Origin: Methylobacterium sp. WL1
GTDB taxonomy: Bacteria; Pseudomonadota; Alphaproteobacteria; Rhizobiales; Beijerinckiaceae
Length of the DNA stretch: 64,000 nucleotides
Direction: 5' to 3'
Assembly (NCBI RefSeq): GCF_008000895.1
Contig: NZ_CP042823.1
Span: 372,001 to 436,000, forward strand
The number at the start of each line of letters is the position of its first letter. The first letter of the stretch is position 1. A program made the position numbers and the translations under genes. This document shows positions 8,601 to 15,793 of this stretch, piece after piece. The notes under the pieces are model-generated. The model saw only the letters and a list, made by a program, of their open reading frames with translations. It made no database searches and was not told where the DNA came from.

Positions 8601-11600
8601 CGAGAATGTCGATCCGCTGGAGCGCATGCGCGCGCTCGGGCCGGAGTTCGAACGGGCTGCCGACATCATGTCGGGCAAGACCAAGATCGACACGACCGAC
8701 GTGCGCCGGCAGACGGCGTCGGTCTCGGCCGAAATGTACAGCACGCTGCTGAACCTGCGCCGCTCCCGCACCGACGTGGACGTGGACAACTCCCTGTCGG
8801 AGAGCGACCGCAAGACGATGCTGGCCGGGCTCGATGCTCAGATCGAGGGCGTCCAGAAGGCGATCAAGGATTTCGGGGACAAGGTCAGCTCGGTCCAGCA
8901 GCAGCAGGCCGTCACGGTCGAAGCTGAGCGGGTGAACCGCGAGCTGCAGGTCGCCCAGCTCAAGGCCACGCCCGTCTACGCCGGCTTCGAGAACGCGCGC
9001 GACAACATCTACCGCGACCATGACACCGCCGTCACCGCGGCCGGCCGTAGCCGGCGGGGCTACGGCGGCTACGAGGCGATGCAGGACGCTGCTCGCTCCA
9101 CAGACGACCAGGTGCGCGACCAGCTCGCCAAGGTCGAGGAGGCCAAGCGCGCGGCCCTCGCCGAGGGCGTAGATCCGAAGGTGGTCAAGGAGGCCTACGA
9201 CGGCATCATCGACAGCTTCAACATCCTGTTGAAGGGCACGTCGAAGGAGATCCGTGAGCGCTTCAAGACGGCCTCCGGCGACGCCAAGGCCGACCTGAAC
9301 CAGCAGATCCGCACGGCCCAGTCGCAGATGGAGCTGCTGCAGCGCCAGGGCTCGACCGCGACCGACCCGGACCGGGTGACCGACCTGCAGGGTGTCGCCG
9401 TCCACAACCAGGAGATCATCAACAAGGCTCGGGAGGCCCTGTTCAAGATCGACCTCGGCCCGAACGCCGACCAGCTCATCGCCAACTCGCCCGAGCTGCA
9501 GGACAAGGCGGCCGAGCTGAAGGAGAAGGGCCAGGCCGACCTGAACAAGCTCGCCGTCAGCTATGCCGAGCTGCACCGCCGGGTCCAGGTCCAGATGCTG
9601 TCGTTCCAGGTGGACCGGGCGACCGAGCGGAAGGACTTGCTGCAGGAACAGATCAAGGGCCTGGAGAAGGTCCGGGATGACGCGCGCTCGACCCCCGAGG
9701 CGATGCGCGCGGCTGTCCAGGAGATCAACCGGCTGCTCGGCGAGGTCGCCCGGATCGGCCAGGGCATCAACAAGCTCAACGCGGACAAGATCGACACCAA
9801 GCTTCCGACCACGCTCGGCCCCACCGTGTCGTTCGACCGGGGCTCGGCGCAGCAGGCCATCGTCGACCAGCTGAAGGCCTCGGGCGCGAGCGAGGACCGG
9901 ATCCGCTACGCGCTGGCCTCCGGCCAGATCGAGAGCGGCTACGCGCCCGACGTGCTGTCGGGTGCCCGGAAGTCGTCGGCCGGCGCCGCCGGCCTGTTCC
10001 AGTTCATGCCCAAGACCTGGCAGAACATGTACGGCACCCGGGATGTCGACACCGACATCACGGCCCAGATCAAGGCGTTCCAGACCTTCACCGATCGCAA
10101 CGCCGGCTCGTTCCGCTCGAACATGGGCCGGGAGGCGACCCCGGAAGAGCTGTACCTGATGCACCAGCAGGGCGCGGCCGGCTCGATGGCGCTGCTGCGC
10201 GCCGGCTCGGGCTCGGCGCTCGATGCGCTGACCGGGGCCTACGGTGGCAATGCCGATGCCGCGCGCTCGGCGATCACCGGCAACGGTGGCCGCGCCGACA
10301 TGGCGGCCGACGAGTTCATCGCCCTGATCCAGCGGAAGTTCCGCTCGGCCCAGGCGTTGGTCGGCAACCCGTTCGGCACCACCGGGAAGGACGAGACCGA
10401 CCGGATGCGGACGCTCGCCGACGACAAGACCGCGTCGGAGGCCGAGCGCCTGAAGGCCGAGAACGAGCGGAAGGCCCAGGCCAACGAGCGGGTGCGCGAA
10501 CTGGCCGAGCTGAAGCGTACGGACAAGGCCCTGTCCGAGACCTACGACACCCAGCTGGAGGCGGTGCGCCGCGCCCAGGACCCGGCGGCTGCGATGAGCG
10601 CGTCCAAGGACGCCTTCGGCACGCTGCGCCAGCTCCTGGAGACCGCGAAGAAGGAGGACGGCAACAAGACCGGCCTCGACGACGACGCGCGCGCCGCGCA
10701 GGGCGACGCCACCCGGAAGCGCTTCGCCGGCCTGTTCCAGCAGCAGGGCCTGACCACCGCTGAGACGGTTGGGAAGGACAGCCTTAAGGCCTACGAGGAC
10801 AAGCTCAACCAGCTCAAGGCCGAGCAGAAGGAGCTGGAGCGCCCTGAGAACGAGGGCCGCGCCGGCAACACCGAGCGGCTCAACGTCCTGCGTGACGAGA
10901 TCAACGAGCTGGAGAAGCAGAAGGAGCTGCAGGGCACTTACGAGGCGAACCAGGCGCGCATCGTCGCGCTGGAACAGCCCCTCAAGGAGATGAAGGACGC
11001 CGGGCTCGATGTCGATCGCGACGGCGTCGAGGTCCAGCGCCGGATCCTGGAGCTGCGCGAGCGTAACAAGGTCCTGGAGCCGACGATGAACCTGTCCCGC
11101 CAGCAGGCGGCGACCGGGAAGTCATTCGGCGAGGCGGCCTCGGGCGCCACCGACAGCTTCCTGAAGCAGCGGGGCATCCTCGACTTCAAAGGCCAGGTCG
11201 TCGACCCGGTCGTCCAGGCTCAGAAGACCATGACCGAGAGCCTTGGGGTGATCGGCGGGGCCTTCGACAACTTCTTCACCAACCTGTTCAACGGGTCGAT
11301 GAAGGCCGGCGATGCCCTTAAGTCGTTCGCGACCTCGATCCTGTCGGGGCTGATGAGCCAGATCTCGAAGAGCCTGACCAACTCGATCTTCCAGTCGCTG
11401 TTCACGGGCGGCACGGGCGGTGGTGGTGGCATCCTCTCTGGCATCCCGGCGCTGTTCGGCATGTACCACGGCGGCCCGATCCGCATGGCCGGTGGCGGTG
11501 GCGTGCCGGGCACGGACGCGGCCCTGTCGATGCGCGACAGCAAGCCGATCCTGGCCCAGCCGGGCGAGTACCTGCTGCGGCGCTCCGCGGTGGACGCGAT

Positions 11601-11838
11601 CGGCCGGGAGAACCTTGACCAGGTGAACGCGCTGGGCGGCGCCATGGTGAACCGGGCGCCGAAGGTCGATGCCGGCCAGCGCTTCGGCGGGGCCTCGGCC
11701 CAGTCGAACGTCTACGTCGTCGACCGCGAGCAGGTCCCGCCCCCGAGCGCCAACGACGTGGTCCACATGATCGGCGACAACATCCAGCGGGGCGGCGCGA
11801 TCCGGCAGCTGATCAAGAGCGTGAGCGCGCGAGGCTGA
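5611..11838 (+). CDS. Tail tape measure protein with lytic transglycosylase domain
   Basis: The ATG at 5611 overlaps the end of the chaperone extension and gives 2075 residues; an upstream in-frame start at 5596 is less likely. Residues ~220-430 are a charged coiled coil with three imperfect repeats around RRDAEREN. A TP901-type tape measure domain follows (~450-720, IMGGIALVVRGATSAVIEFDEQLKQF), then hydrophobic helices (~780-850). Near residue 1441 a soluble lytic transglycosylase-like domain is seen: catalytic Glu in GQIESGY and the motif AGLFQFMPKTW. The C-terminus is glycine-rich (GGTGGGGGILSG). It sets tail length, and the enzyme domain should help DNA cross the peptidoglycan. At ~0.15 nm per residue the tail would be roughly 300 nm, an estimate only. 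Confidence 0.92.
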   Translation: MADDLNVDIGIGSNELESDLRRTFDALQAGLRTAQEMQVWFERSAKSARELPTVIRDLNEKLALAKGSAAEVGLQNQIKAAQEQQLKLNNELRTEITIQKELSLARGAGQRATESGTVADGRTVAQVRATERAMADAVTGINTTAEQVAARLAIATGKAMERLIAGTAQQVEQSVQLAANRAMTRNAQLSVPGYLDASVVNARVASEAAVRKAGMGSTLDERDAGRRMYGDAAEENRQRTLQANRIRRDAERENAERDRISTQAVSKLQAEAAYEDAERSRRMSQLQTRAAWDNRNFDQLKKAADAEYRAADAKMRSDAAYEDRQRTLAANRTRRDAERENRDRDNDAKASQTRVRSSADWDNRAYDRETKTAALRERNAAEEENRLRTLAANRMRRDAERENKEIDADARRAAVLKQRADRAEYQRSPAGRQEAAKNSFEARSAAFDLNGGADQFAFQTKLTANYAIMGGIALVVRGATSAVIEFDEQLKQFQAITGTANAEMDGFRKQLLDVASTSKFSVGELTTVAVALGQTGLSASEVGKALKPVVDLAAASGSTLQQSVEAITGVLGAYNLEAGRAGEVADVFVGALNATKLTMDQLQLGIQYAANIARDSGISFSELTASIGAVAQAGVKSGSTIGTGIRQLITEFSEPSDKLRGVLKELNIDLGDVNLRTQGFSGVLKNLKEGGFTTADALRSLDLRASAAFAALAGQSDKIEELQQEFLLSSAAAESASTANESLSATFQRLKNSLFAVVDTGFHPFVTVLTAAIGNLASFASGLTALGPVLPTIASGVAAIAASAAAIKIGSLIGGLTSLGSISALLTGPVGIGAVAIGGIAAFAYWLSKIQDDAAKAAVRLDELKKVTNELTSEQQTLRQTSGSLDTTITGLIDRRAKLNEKGNEVGRQTAIIEAQKAFADLGLVVDSNATSVDGLIEALQKLRGELNQQASGLLTQQLVAITEKMDQLAKLEAAREAKSRVAPAVTAVSEYGTPTIENVDPLERMRALGPEFERAADIMSGKTKIDTTDVRRQTASVSAEMYSTLLNLRRSRTDVDVDNSLSESDRKTMLAGLDAQIEGVQKAIKDFGDKVSSVQQQQAVTVEAERVNRELQVAQLKATPVYAGFENARDNIYRDHDTAVTAAGRSRRGYGGYEAMQDAARSTDDQVRDQLAKVEEAKRAALAEGVDPKVVKEAYDGIIDSFNILLKGTSKEIRERFKTASGDAKADLNQQIRTAQSQMELLQRQGSTATDPDRVTDLQGVAVHNQEIINKAREALFKIDLGPNADQLIANSPELQDKAAELKEKGQADLNKLAVSYAELHRRVQVQMLSFQVDRATERKDLLQEQIKGLEKVRDDARSTPEAMRAAVQEINRLLGEVARIGQGINKLNADKIDTKLPTTLGPTVSFDRGSAQQAIVDQLKASGASEDRIRYALASGQIESGYAPDVLSGARKSSAGAAGLFQFMPKTWQNMYGTRDVDTDITAQIKAFQTFTDRNAGSFRSNMGREATPEELYLMHQQGAAGSMALLRAGSGSALDALTGAYGGNADAARSAITGNGGRADMAADEFIALIQRKFRSAQALVGNPFGTTGKDETDRMRTLADDKTASEAERLKAENERKAQANERVRELAELKRTDKALSETYDTQLEAVRRAQDPAAAMSASKDAFGTLRQLLETAKKEDGNKTGLDDDARAAQGDATRKRFAGLFQQQGLTTAETVGKDSLKAYEDKLNQLKAEQKELERPENEGRAGNTERLNVLRDEINELEKQKELQGTYEANQARIVALEQPLKEMKDAGLDVDRDGVEVQRRILELRERNKVLEPTMNLSRQQAATGKSFGEAASGATDSFLKQRGILDFKGQVVDPVVQAQKTMTESLGVIGGAFDNFFTNLFNGSMKAGDALKSFATSILSGLMSQISKSLTNSIFQSLFTGGTGGGGGILSGIPALFGMYHGGPIRMAGGGGVPGTDAALSMRDSKPILAQPGEYLLRRSAVDAIGRENLDQVNALGGAMVNRAPKVDAGQRFGGASAQSNVYVVDREQVPPPSANDVVHMIGDNIQRGGAIRQLIKSVSARG

Positions 11839-11839
11839 G

Positions 11840-12274
11840 ATGGCACTGAAGACCTTCGACTTCCCCTTCTCGACGCCCCAGGACGAGTACCCCGCCGGCG
11901 CCACGGTCAAGTTCGGCCGGGGCTACCGCTTCGCGTCGGCGCCCACCGGCCCGGACGAGGTGATCCTGCACCTGAACTTCCCGGCCATGTTCGCCTACCA
12001 GGAGCGGTTCGGCGCGCCGCCCGATCCCACGGTCGAGCCCCAGCTGAACATCCACGCCCTGGAGGACTTCTACAAGGAGCACCGGATGTACCTGCCGTTC
12101 TACGTGCAGCACACCCGGCTCGGGCAGATCATCTGCCGGTTCAACAAGCCGCTCGTGGTGCCGAAGCCGATCAAGACCAGCCCGGGTGAGATCGGCGGCC
12201 GGGTGGTGGCCGGGAAGAGCTGGCGCGTCTTCCAGATGGAAGCCTTCGACCTCGAAATGCTGGTGCAGCCGTGA
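11840..12274 (+). CDS. Minor tail protein (lambda M-like by position)
   Basis: This 144-residue protein starts two bases after the tape measure stop. It has a beta-rich N-terminal half (YPAGATVKFGRGYRF, PDEVILHLNFPAMFAY) and a C-terminal repetition of short strands. Size and place immediately after the tape measure gene match lambda gpM, a tail-tip component. It overlaps the next gene by four bases (GTGA). The family assignment depends on position and length. Confidence 0.55.
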   Translation: MALKTFDFPFSTPQDEYPAGATVKFGRGYRFASAPTGPDEVILHLNFPAMFAYQERFGAPPDPTVEPQLNIHALEDFYKEHRMYLPFYVQHTRLGQIICRFNKPLVVPKPIKTSPGEIGGRVVAGKSWRVFQMEAFDLEMLVQP

Positions 12275-12780
12275 CCGTACCCGTCTCCCATATCGACGAG
12301 GGCCTGAAGCTCACCGCTGACGGCGAGGTGATCCTCTACGAGATCACCCTGAAGAACGTGCCGGCCGGCGCCACCGCGGCGCTGCGCTTCCGCGACGGCC
12401 CCATGGGCTCGACCACCCAGTGGAACGGCAAGACCTGGGACCACCTGGCCGTGCAGTTCTCCGGCTGGCAGCGCTCGTCCGAGGAGGAGAAGAGCCGGCC
12501 GACGCTGCGCCTGATGAATGCAGTGGGCATCTTCAACGATGCTGCCTTCAAGGGCATGTTCGACGGCGCCATCGTGAAGCGCTCCACGGTTCTGCGTCAC
12601 CACCTGAAGCAGGGCGTCGTAATCTCGAACGACGAGCTGTTCTTCATCGGTCGGGTGAAAGATCTCATCTCAGGCCAGAGCATCTCGTTCGAGCTGCGCG
12701 CCCTGTCGGATGGCCCCGACCAGCTGATCCCCGCACGCATGTTCCTGCCGAACGAAGGCTTCCCGTTCGTGACGTTATAA
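12271..12780 (+). CDS. Minor tail protein (lambda L-like, without the cysteine domain)
   Basis: The 169-residue protein begins with an overlapping GTG. It is beta-rich (VILYEITLKNVPAGATAALRF, DHLAVQFSGWQRS) and ends FPFVTL. Lambda gpL is longer and carries a cysteine-ligated iron-sulfur domain; this protein has no cysteine, so that domain is missing. It is the last tail gene before the AT-rich ATPase insertion. The gpL relation is inferred from gene order. Confidence 0.5.
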   Translation: MTVPVSHIDEGLKLTADGEVILYEITLKNVPAGATAALRFRDGPMGSTTQWNGKTWDHLAVQFSGWQRSSEEEKSRPTLRLMNAVGIFNDAAFKGMFDGAIVKRSTVLRHHLKQGVVISNDELFFIGRVKDLISGQSISFELRALSDGPDQLIPARMFLPNEGFPFVTL

Positions 12781-12799
12781 GGGCTCCGATCTCTCAACC

Positions 12800-14326
12800 A
12801 TGGATAGTAGCAAGAGCAGTGAAGGGGTGCTAACCTTCCCAAAAAATGGGAGAAGCGCCTTGGACGTTCGGAAATCCGACATCGACAGTTTAGAAGAGCG
12901 AGTAAAAAAGCTATCTTATGAAAAATATCTCCCGACCATTCGAATGTCGAATGTAAGGAGCTTCGACAATCAAACTATCAATTTTGATTTTCCAATAACG
13001 GCAATTATTGGAACGAACGGCGGTGGAAAATCTACTGTTCTTGGCGCCGCAGCAATAGCTTATCACTCTGTAAAGCCCGGATCGTTCTTTCCAAAATCCA
13101 ATATTGGCGACAACAGTATGGCAAACTGGCGGATTGACTATGATATAGTCGACCGTAAAGAGCATAAAGCAGGCATTTTTACTAGAAACGCTCGCTTCGT
13201 CGCAGCCAAATGGCGAAGAGATGGCATACCTGATCGTCAGGTCATCGTCATTCCAATCCAACGGACTGTCCCAGCGAACGAGCAGCCAAGGTTCAAACAA
13301 TTTATTGGCTTAGCCCAGCGCACCGATGTGAAAGTGAACGCAATCAAACCAAGCGTTCTACAGCATGTCGGCCGTATCCTTGGAAAAGACGCCTCCGGTT
13401 ATGAGAGAATATCATTAAAGAGCGATCCCAGTAGATCTATCTTTGTCGGCGTCAAGCGCCTGAACGATTATTCTCAATTTCATTTTGGCGCAGGGGAAGC
13501 TTCAATTATTGACATGGTTACGAAGCTTGAGGAAGCTTCAGACAACGCCTTGATACTTATAGAAGAAATCGAAAACGGCCTTCATCCTCTGGCAACGCGT
13601 AAGATGGTGGAGTATTTATTTGACGTTGCGAAGAGGAAAAAGGCCCAGATTATCTTCACGACACACTCGGAGTACGCGCTTGACGTCTTGCCACCCAAAG
13701 CAATTTGGGGGTGTATTGATGGCGTAGCGTATCAGGGCAAACTGACGATCGAGAGCCTACGCGCTTTGACTGGAACAGTAACCAAAGACCGGGCCATATT
13801 CGTAGAAGACGATTTTGCGAAGGATCTGTGCACTGAAATTCTTAGGCAATACTCACCGGACTTATTGGACCAGGTAGAAATTCATAAGGCCGGTGGTTTT
13901 CCGTACGTTGTCGAAGTGCTTAAATTTCACAATGCCAATCCCACAATAAGCACTAAGGCCGTTGCCGTGATCGATGGAGACAATCCCGCTTTGGCAGAGC
14001 CCAACGACTACGTTCTAGAGTTGCCGCCGGGCGCACCAGAGGCAATTGTGTTTGGCTATATTCTTGATAACGCGGATCAGGTAGCAGCATTGGTGCAACA
14101 GCGCTGTCAATGTCCATCCATAGCGCAAGACAAAATTGTCAAAGCCCTTCAATCAGTATCTCTAGACACGACCGATCATCATCTGTATTTCGCGAAACTT
14201 GGAGAAAAACTTGGATTTATATCTGAGATTATCGTCCGGCGCGGCCTGTGCTCGATCTACGTTCAGAACTCAAAGGTCGAATTGGAACCGCTGGTAACGA
14301 ACTTGTCTGAGAAACTGAAGTCATAA
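12800..14326 (+). CDS. OLD-like ATPase with C-terminal Toprim-like domain (putative defence nuclease)
   Basis: The 508-residue protein shows an ABC-type ATPase: Walker A GTNGGGKST (71-79), signature-like FGAGEAS (~228), Walker B ALILIEEIENGLHP (~250-263) and switch histidine IIFTTHSEYALD (~284-295). The C-terminal third has Toprim-like motifs: an acidic VEDD (~334) and VIDGDNP (~391, a DxD). This is the layout of OLD-family nucleases, several of which are known anti-phage proteins (P2 Old, GajA). No GajB-type helicase or other partner is adjacent. Codon and base use are far more AT-rich than the tail genes on either side, so it is a transferred moron. ATG 12800 lacks a clear ribosome binding site; an in-frame TTG at 12860 after GGGAGAAG is an alternative start. 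Confidence 0.8.
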   Translation: MDSSKSSEGVLTFPKNGRSALDVRKSDIDSLEERVKKLSYEKYLPTIRMSNVRSFDNQTINFDFPITAIIGTNGGGKSTVLGAAAIAYHSVKPGSFFPKSNIGDNSMANWRIDYDIVDRKEHKAGIFTRNARFVAAKWRRDGIPDRQVIVIPIQRTVPANEQPRFKQFIGLAQRTDVKVNAIKPSVLQHVGRILGKDASGYERISLKSDPSRSIFVGVKRLNDYSQFHFGAGEASIIDMVTKLEEASDNALILIEEIENGLHPLATRKMVEYLFDVAKRKKAQIIFTTHSEYALDVLPPKAIWGCIDGVAYQGKLTIESLRALTGTVTKDRAIFVEDDFAKDLCTEILRQYSPDLLDQVEIHKAGGFPYVVEVLKFHNANPTISTKAVAVIDGDNPALAEPNDYVLELPPGAPEAIVFGYILDNADQVAALVQQRCQCPSIAQDKIVKALQSVSLDTTDHHLYFAKLGEKLGFISEIIVRRGLCSIYVQNSKVELEPLVTNLSEKLKS

Positions 14327-14334
14327 GTCCCGAC

Positions 14335-14370
14335 GTTATCGCGGGAGGGCATGCGACACCCCGCGATAAC
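14335..14370. terminator. Hairpin at the 3' border of the OLD-like gene
   Basis: GTTATCGCGGG and CCCGCGATAAC form a perfect 11-bp stem around a 14-base loop, 8 bases after the ATPase stop codon. There is no T-run. It sits between the inserted gene and an exact copy of the phage operator motif, so it may help isolate transcription of the insert from the tail genes. Confidence 0.6.
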
Positions 14371-14382
14371 CACTAGCAGTCA

Positions 14383-14397
14383 GGTACGTTTCGTACC
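14383..14397. promoter_or_regulatory. Exact copy of the 15-bp phage operator motif
   Basis: GGTACGTTTCGTACC, a perfect palindrome, lies between the ATPase hairpin and the NlpC/P60 tail gene, 11 bases before that start codon. It is the only exact copy in the late region. Confidence 0.75.
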
Positions 14398-14408
14398 ATA
14401 TTCGAGGC

Positions 14409-14918
14409 ATGCAGACGGCAGGCCTCCTGGGTCGGAAATTCAAGCACGGGGAGCATGACTGCTTCTCCCTGATGCGCGAGTTCTACGCGACGAACTTCGG
14501 CATCCAGGTGCCGGATGTCGCACGCCCGAATGATTGGTGGGAGCCAGACGCCGAGGGCAAGACGCTTAACCTATATCTCGACCTCTACCACGAGGTCGGG
14601 TTCGGGCTGTTCACCGGACACCCACGCAACCGCCTGCCGGGCGACGTGATCCTGATGGCGATCCGCTCGCCGGTCGCCAACCACGGCGCGATCCTGCTGC
14701 CAGGTGAGATGATCCTCCACCACCTGGCCGGCCAAGTCTCCACCATCGAGAGCTACAACCGGCCCCTGTTCCGCGACACCACCGTCGCCGTGCTCCGGCA
14801 CCCCGAGGTCGATGGCGCCAAACTGGTGCAGGAGACCGAGATCGACGCCTGGGACCTGGTCCCGCAGCGCGTCCGCGACCAGCTCGAAGAGGCCCGGCAG
14901 GGGCGGCTCGATGTCTGA
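14409..14918 (+). CDS. NlpC/P60-type tail-tip peptidase
   Basis: The 169-residue protein carries the NlpC/P60 signature: a catalytic cysteine in GEHDCFSLMREFY (~18) and a histidine in VANHGAILL (~93), preceded by LPGDVILMA. It corresponds to the C-terminal half of lambda gpK, a tail-tip hydrolase thought to cut peptide crosslinks of the cell wall during entry. In lambda the JAMM domain is fused in front; here the two domains are separate genes in the opposite order. The stop overlaps the following JAMM gene by 8 bases. Confidence 0.8.
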   Translation: MQTAGLLGRKFKHGEHDCFSLMREFYATNFGIQVPDVARPNDWWEPDAEGKTLNLYLDLYHEVGFGLFTGHPRNRLPGDVILMAIRSPVANHGAILLPGEMILHHLAGQVSTIESYNRPLFRDTTVAVLRHPEVDGAKLVQETEIDAWDLVPQRVRDQLEEARQGRLDV

Positions 14919-15366
14919 GCTGACCATAGCCGATATGGCTGCCCGCTTCGTCGATGACCTGGACGCCCCGGAGCGCTGCGGCTTCGTCCTGACGGACGGC
15001 TCGGTGGTCGAGGTGGTGAACCAGTGCCACGACCCGGCCAATGGTTTCGACATCTCGGGAGAAGATCTCCTGTTGCACGAAGATCTCGCGGTCGGATCCT
15101 GGCACACCCACACCGGAACCGATAGTAATCTCACCCGAGATGATCTTGTCAGTTTCTTGAACTACCCAGACCTCACGCACTATATTGTCGGATCGGACGG
15201 CGTCGCCTGCTACGTCGTGAACAAGGGGCAGGTCATCCGTGCTGCGACGCATCCATCTCCACGGAAGCCTGAAGAGCATCCACCCCGAGCCGATCGTGGT
15301 CCACGCCGCAACCGTCGCCGAGGCGGTCAAGGCGGTGACGCGCCAGCTGCCGGGGCTCCGCGGTAA
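14911..15366 (+). CDS. JAMM/Mov34-type metalloprotease-like tail protein
   Basis: The ATG at 14911 gives 151 residues. The motif WHTHTGTDSNLTRDD (~64-78) is the JAMM zinc signature (HxH...S/TxxD), matching the N-terminal domain of lambda gpK. The last ~38 residues are arginine- and proline-rich and overlap the start of the next gene in another frame by 128 bases, so they may be an incidental extension. Next to the NlpC/P60 gene, it completes a split gpK. Metal binding is inferred from the motif. Confidence 0.7.
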   Translation: MSELTIADMAARFVDDLDAPERCGFVLTDGSVVEVVNQCHDPANGFDISGEDLLLHEDLAVGSWHTHTGTDSNLTRDDLVSFLNYPDLTHYIVGSDGVACYVVNKGQVIRAATHPSPRKPEEHPPRADRGPRRNRRRGGQGGDAPAAGAPR

Positions 15367-15793
15367 CGCCGCCACCGGCCCGCTGCGCATCAAGGTCGCC
15401 GGTCACGAGACCGTCGAGGACCTGATCGCCCCGACCCAGAGCCAGGACCTGCACGTCTTCCCGCAGCTCAACGGCGGCAAGAACGGCGGCTTCTTCCAGG
15501 TGCTGATCGGCGCCGTGCTGGTGGCCGCCTCGTTCATCCCGGGCGTCGGCCAGGTGTTCGCGCCGATCCTGCTGAAGCTCGGCATCATGATGGTGCTCGG
15601 GGGCATCCTGCAGATGTTCAACACGCCCAAGCGGGACAACAAGGACCAGGTGGAGAAGAAGAGCCACTACCTGGGCACGCCGCACAACACCGTCGACATC
15701 GGCACCCGCATCCCGATCCTCTGCGGCGAGGACAAGATCGGCGGCCAGTACCTGTCGTTCCAGATCGACGCCGTCGACACCGGAGGCATCTGA
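15239..15793 (+). CDS. Tail assembly protein (lambda I-like)
   Basis: The 184-residue protein starts with GTG inside the preceding gene. The N-terminus (LRRIHLHGSLKS, AATVAEAVKAVTRQLPGLRG) is the typical ubiquitin-like region of lambda tail assembly protein I. A hydrophobic stretch follows (~90-130: GGFFQVLIGAVLVAASFIPGV, ILLKLGIMMVLGGILQMF). It directly precedes and overlaps (TGATG) the J-like gene, as in lambda. Confidence 0.85.
   Translation: MLRRIHLHGSLKSIHPEPIVVHAATVAEAVKAVTRQLPGLRGNAATGPLRIKVAGHETVEDLIAPTQSQDLHVFPQLNGGKNGGFFQVLIGAVLVAASFIPGVGQVFAPILLKLGIMMVLGGILQMFNTPKRDNKDQVEKKSHYLGTPHNTVDIGTRIPILCGEDKIGGQYLSFQIDAVDTGGI

Noticed and set aside
5608..10164. Very long minus-strand open frame opposite the tape measure gene
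   Set aside because: It is a GC-codon shadow: its composition (repeated Arg, Gly, Leu, Asp) is low-complexity, no domain is visible, and the plus-strand frame encodes a clear tape measure protein with an enzyme domain.
13136..13150. Palindrome GACTATGATATAGTC inside the OLD-like gene as an operator
   Set aside because: It occurs once, within coding sequence, and matches neither of the dispersed motif families.
12800..14326. A complete Gabija system
   Set aside because: A Gabija locus needs an adjacent UvrD/PcrA-like helicase (GajB). The neighbours here are tail genes, so only a lone OLD-like protein is supported.
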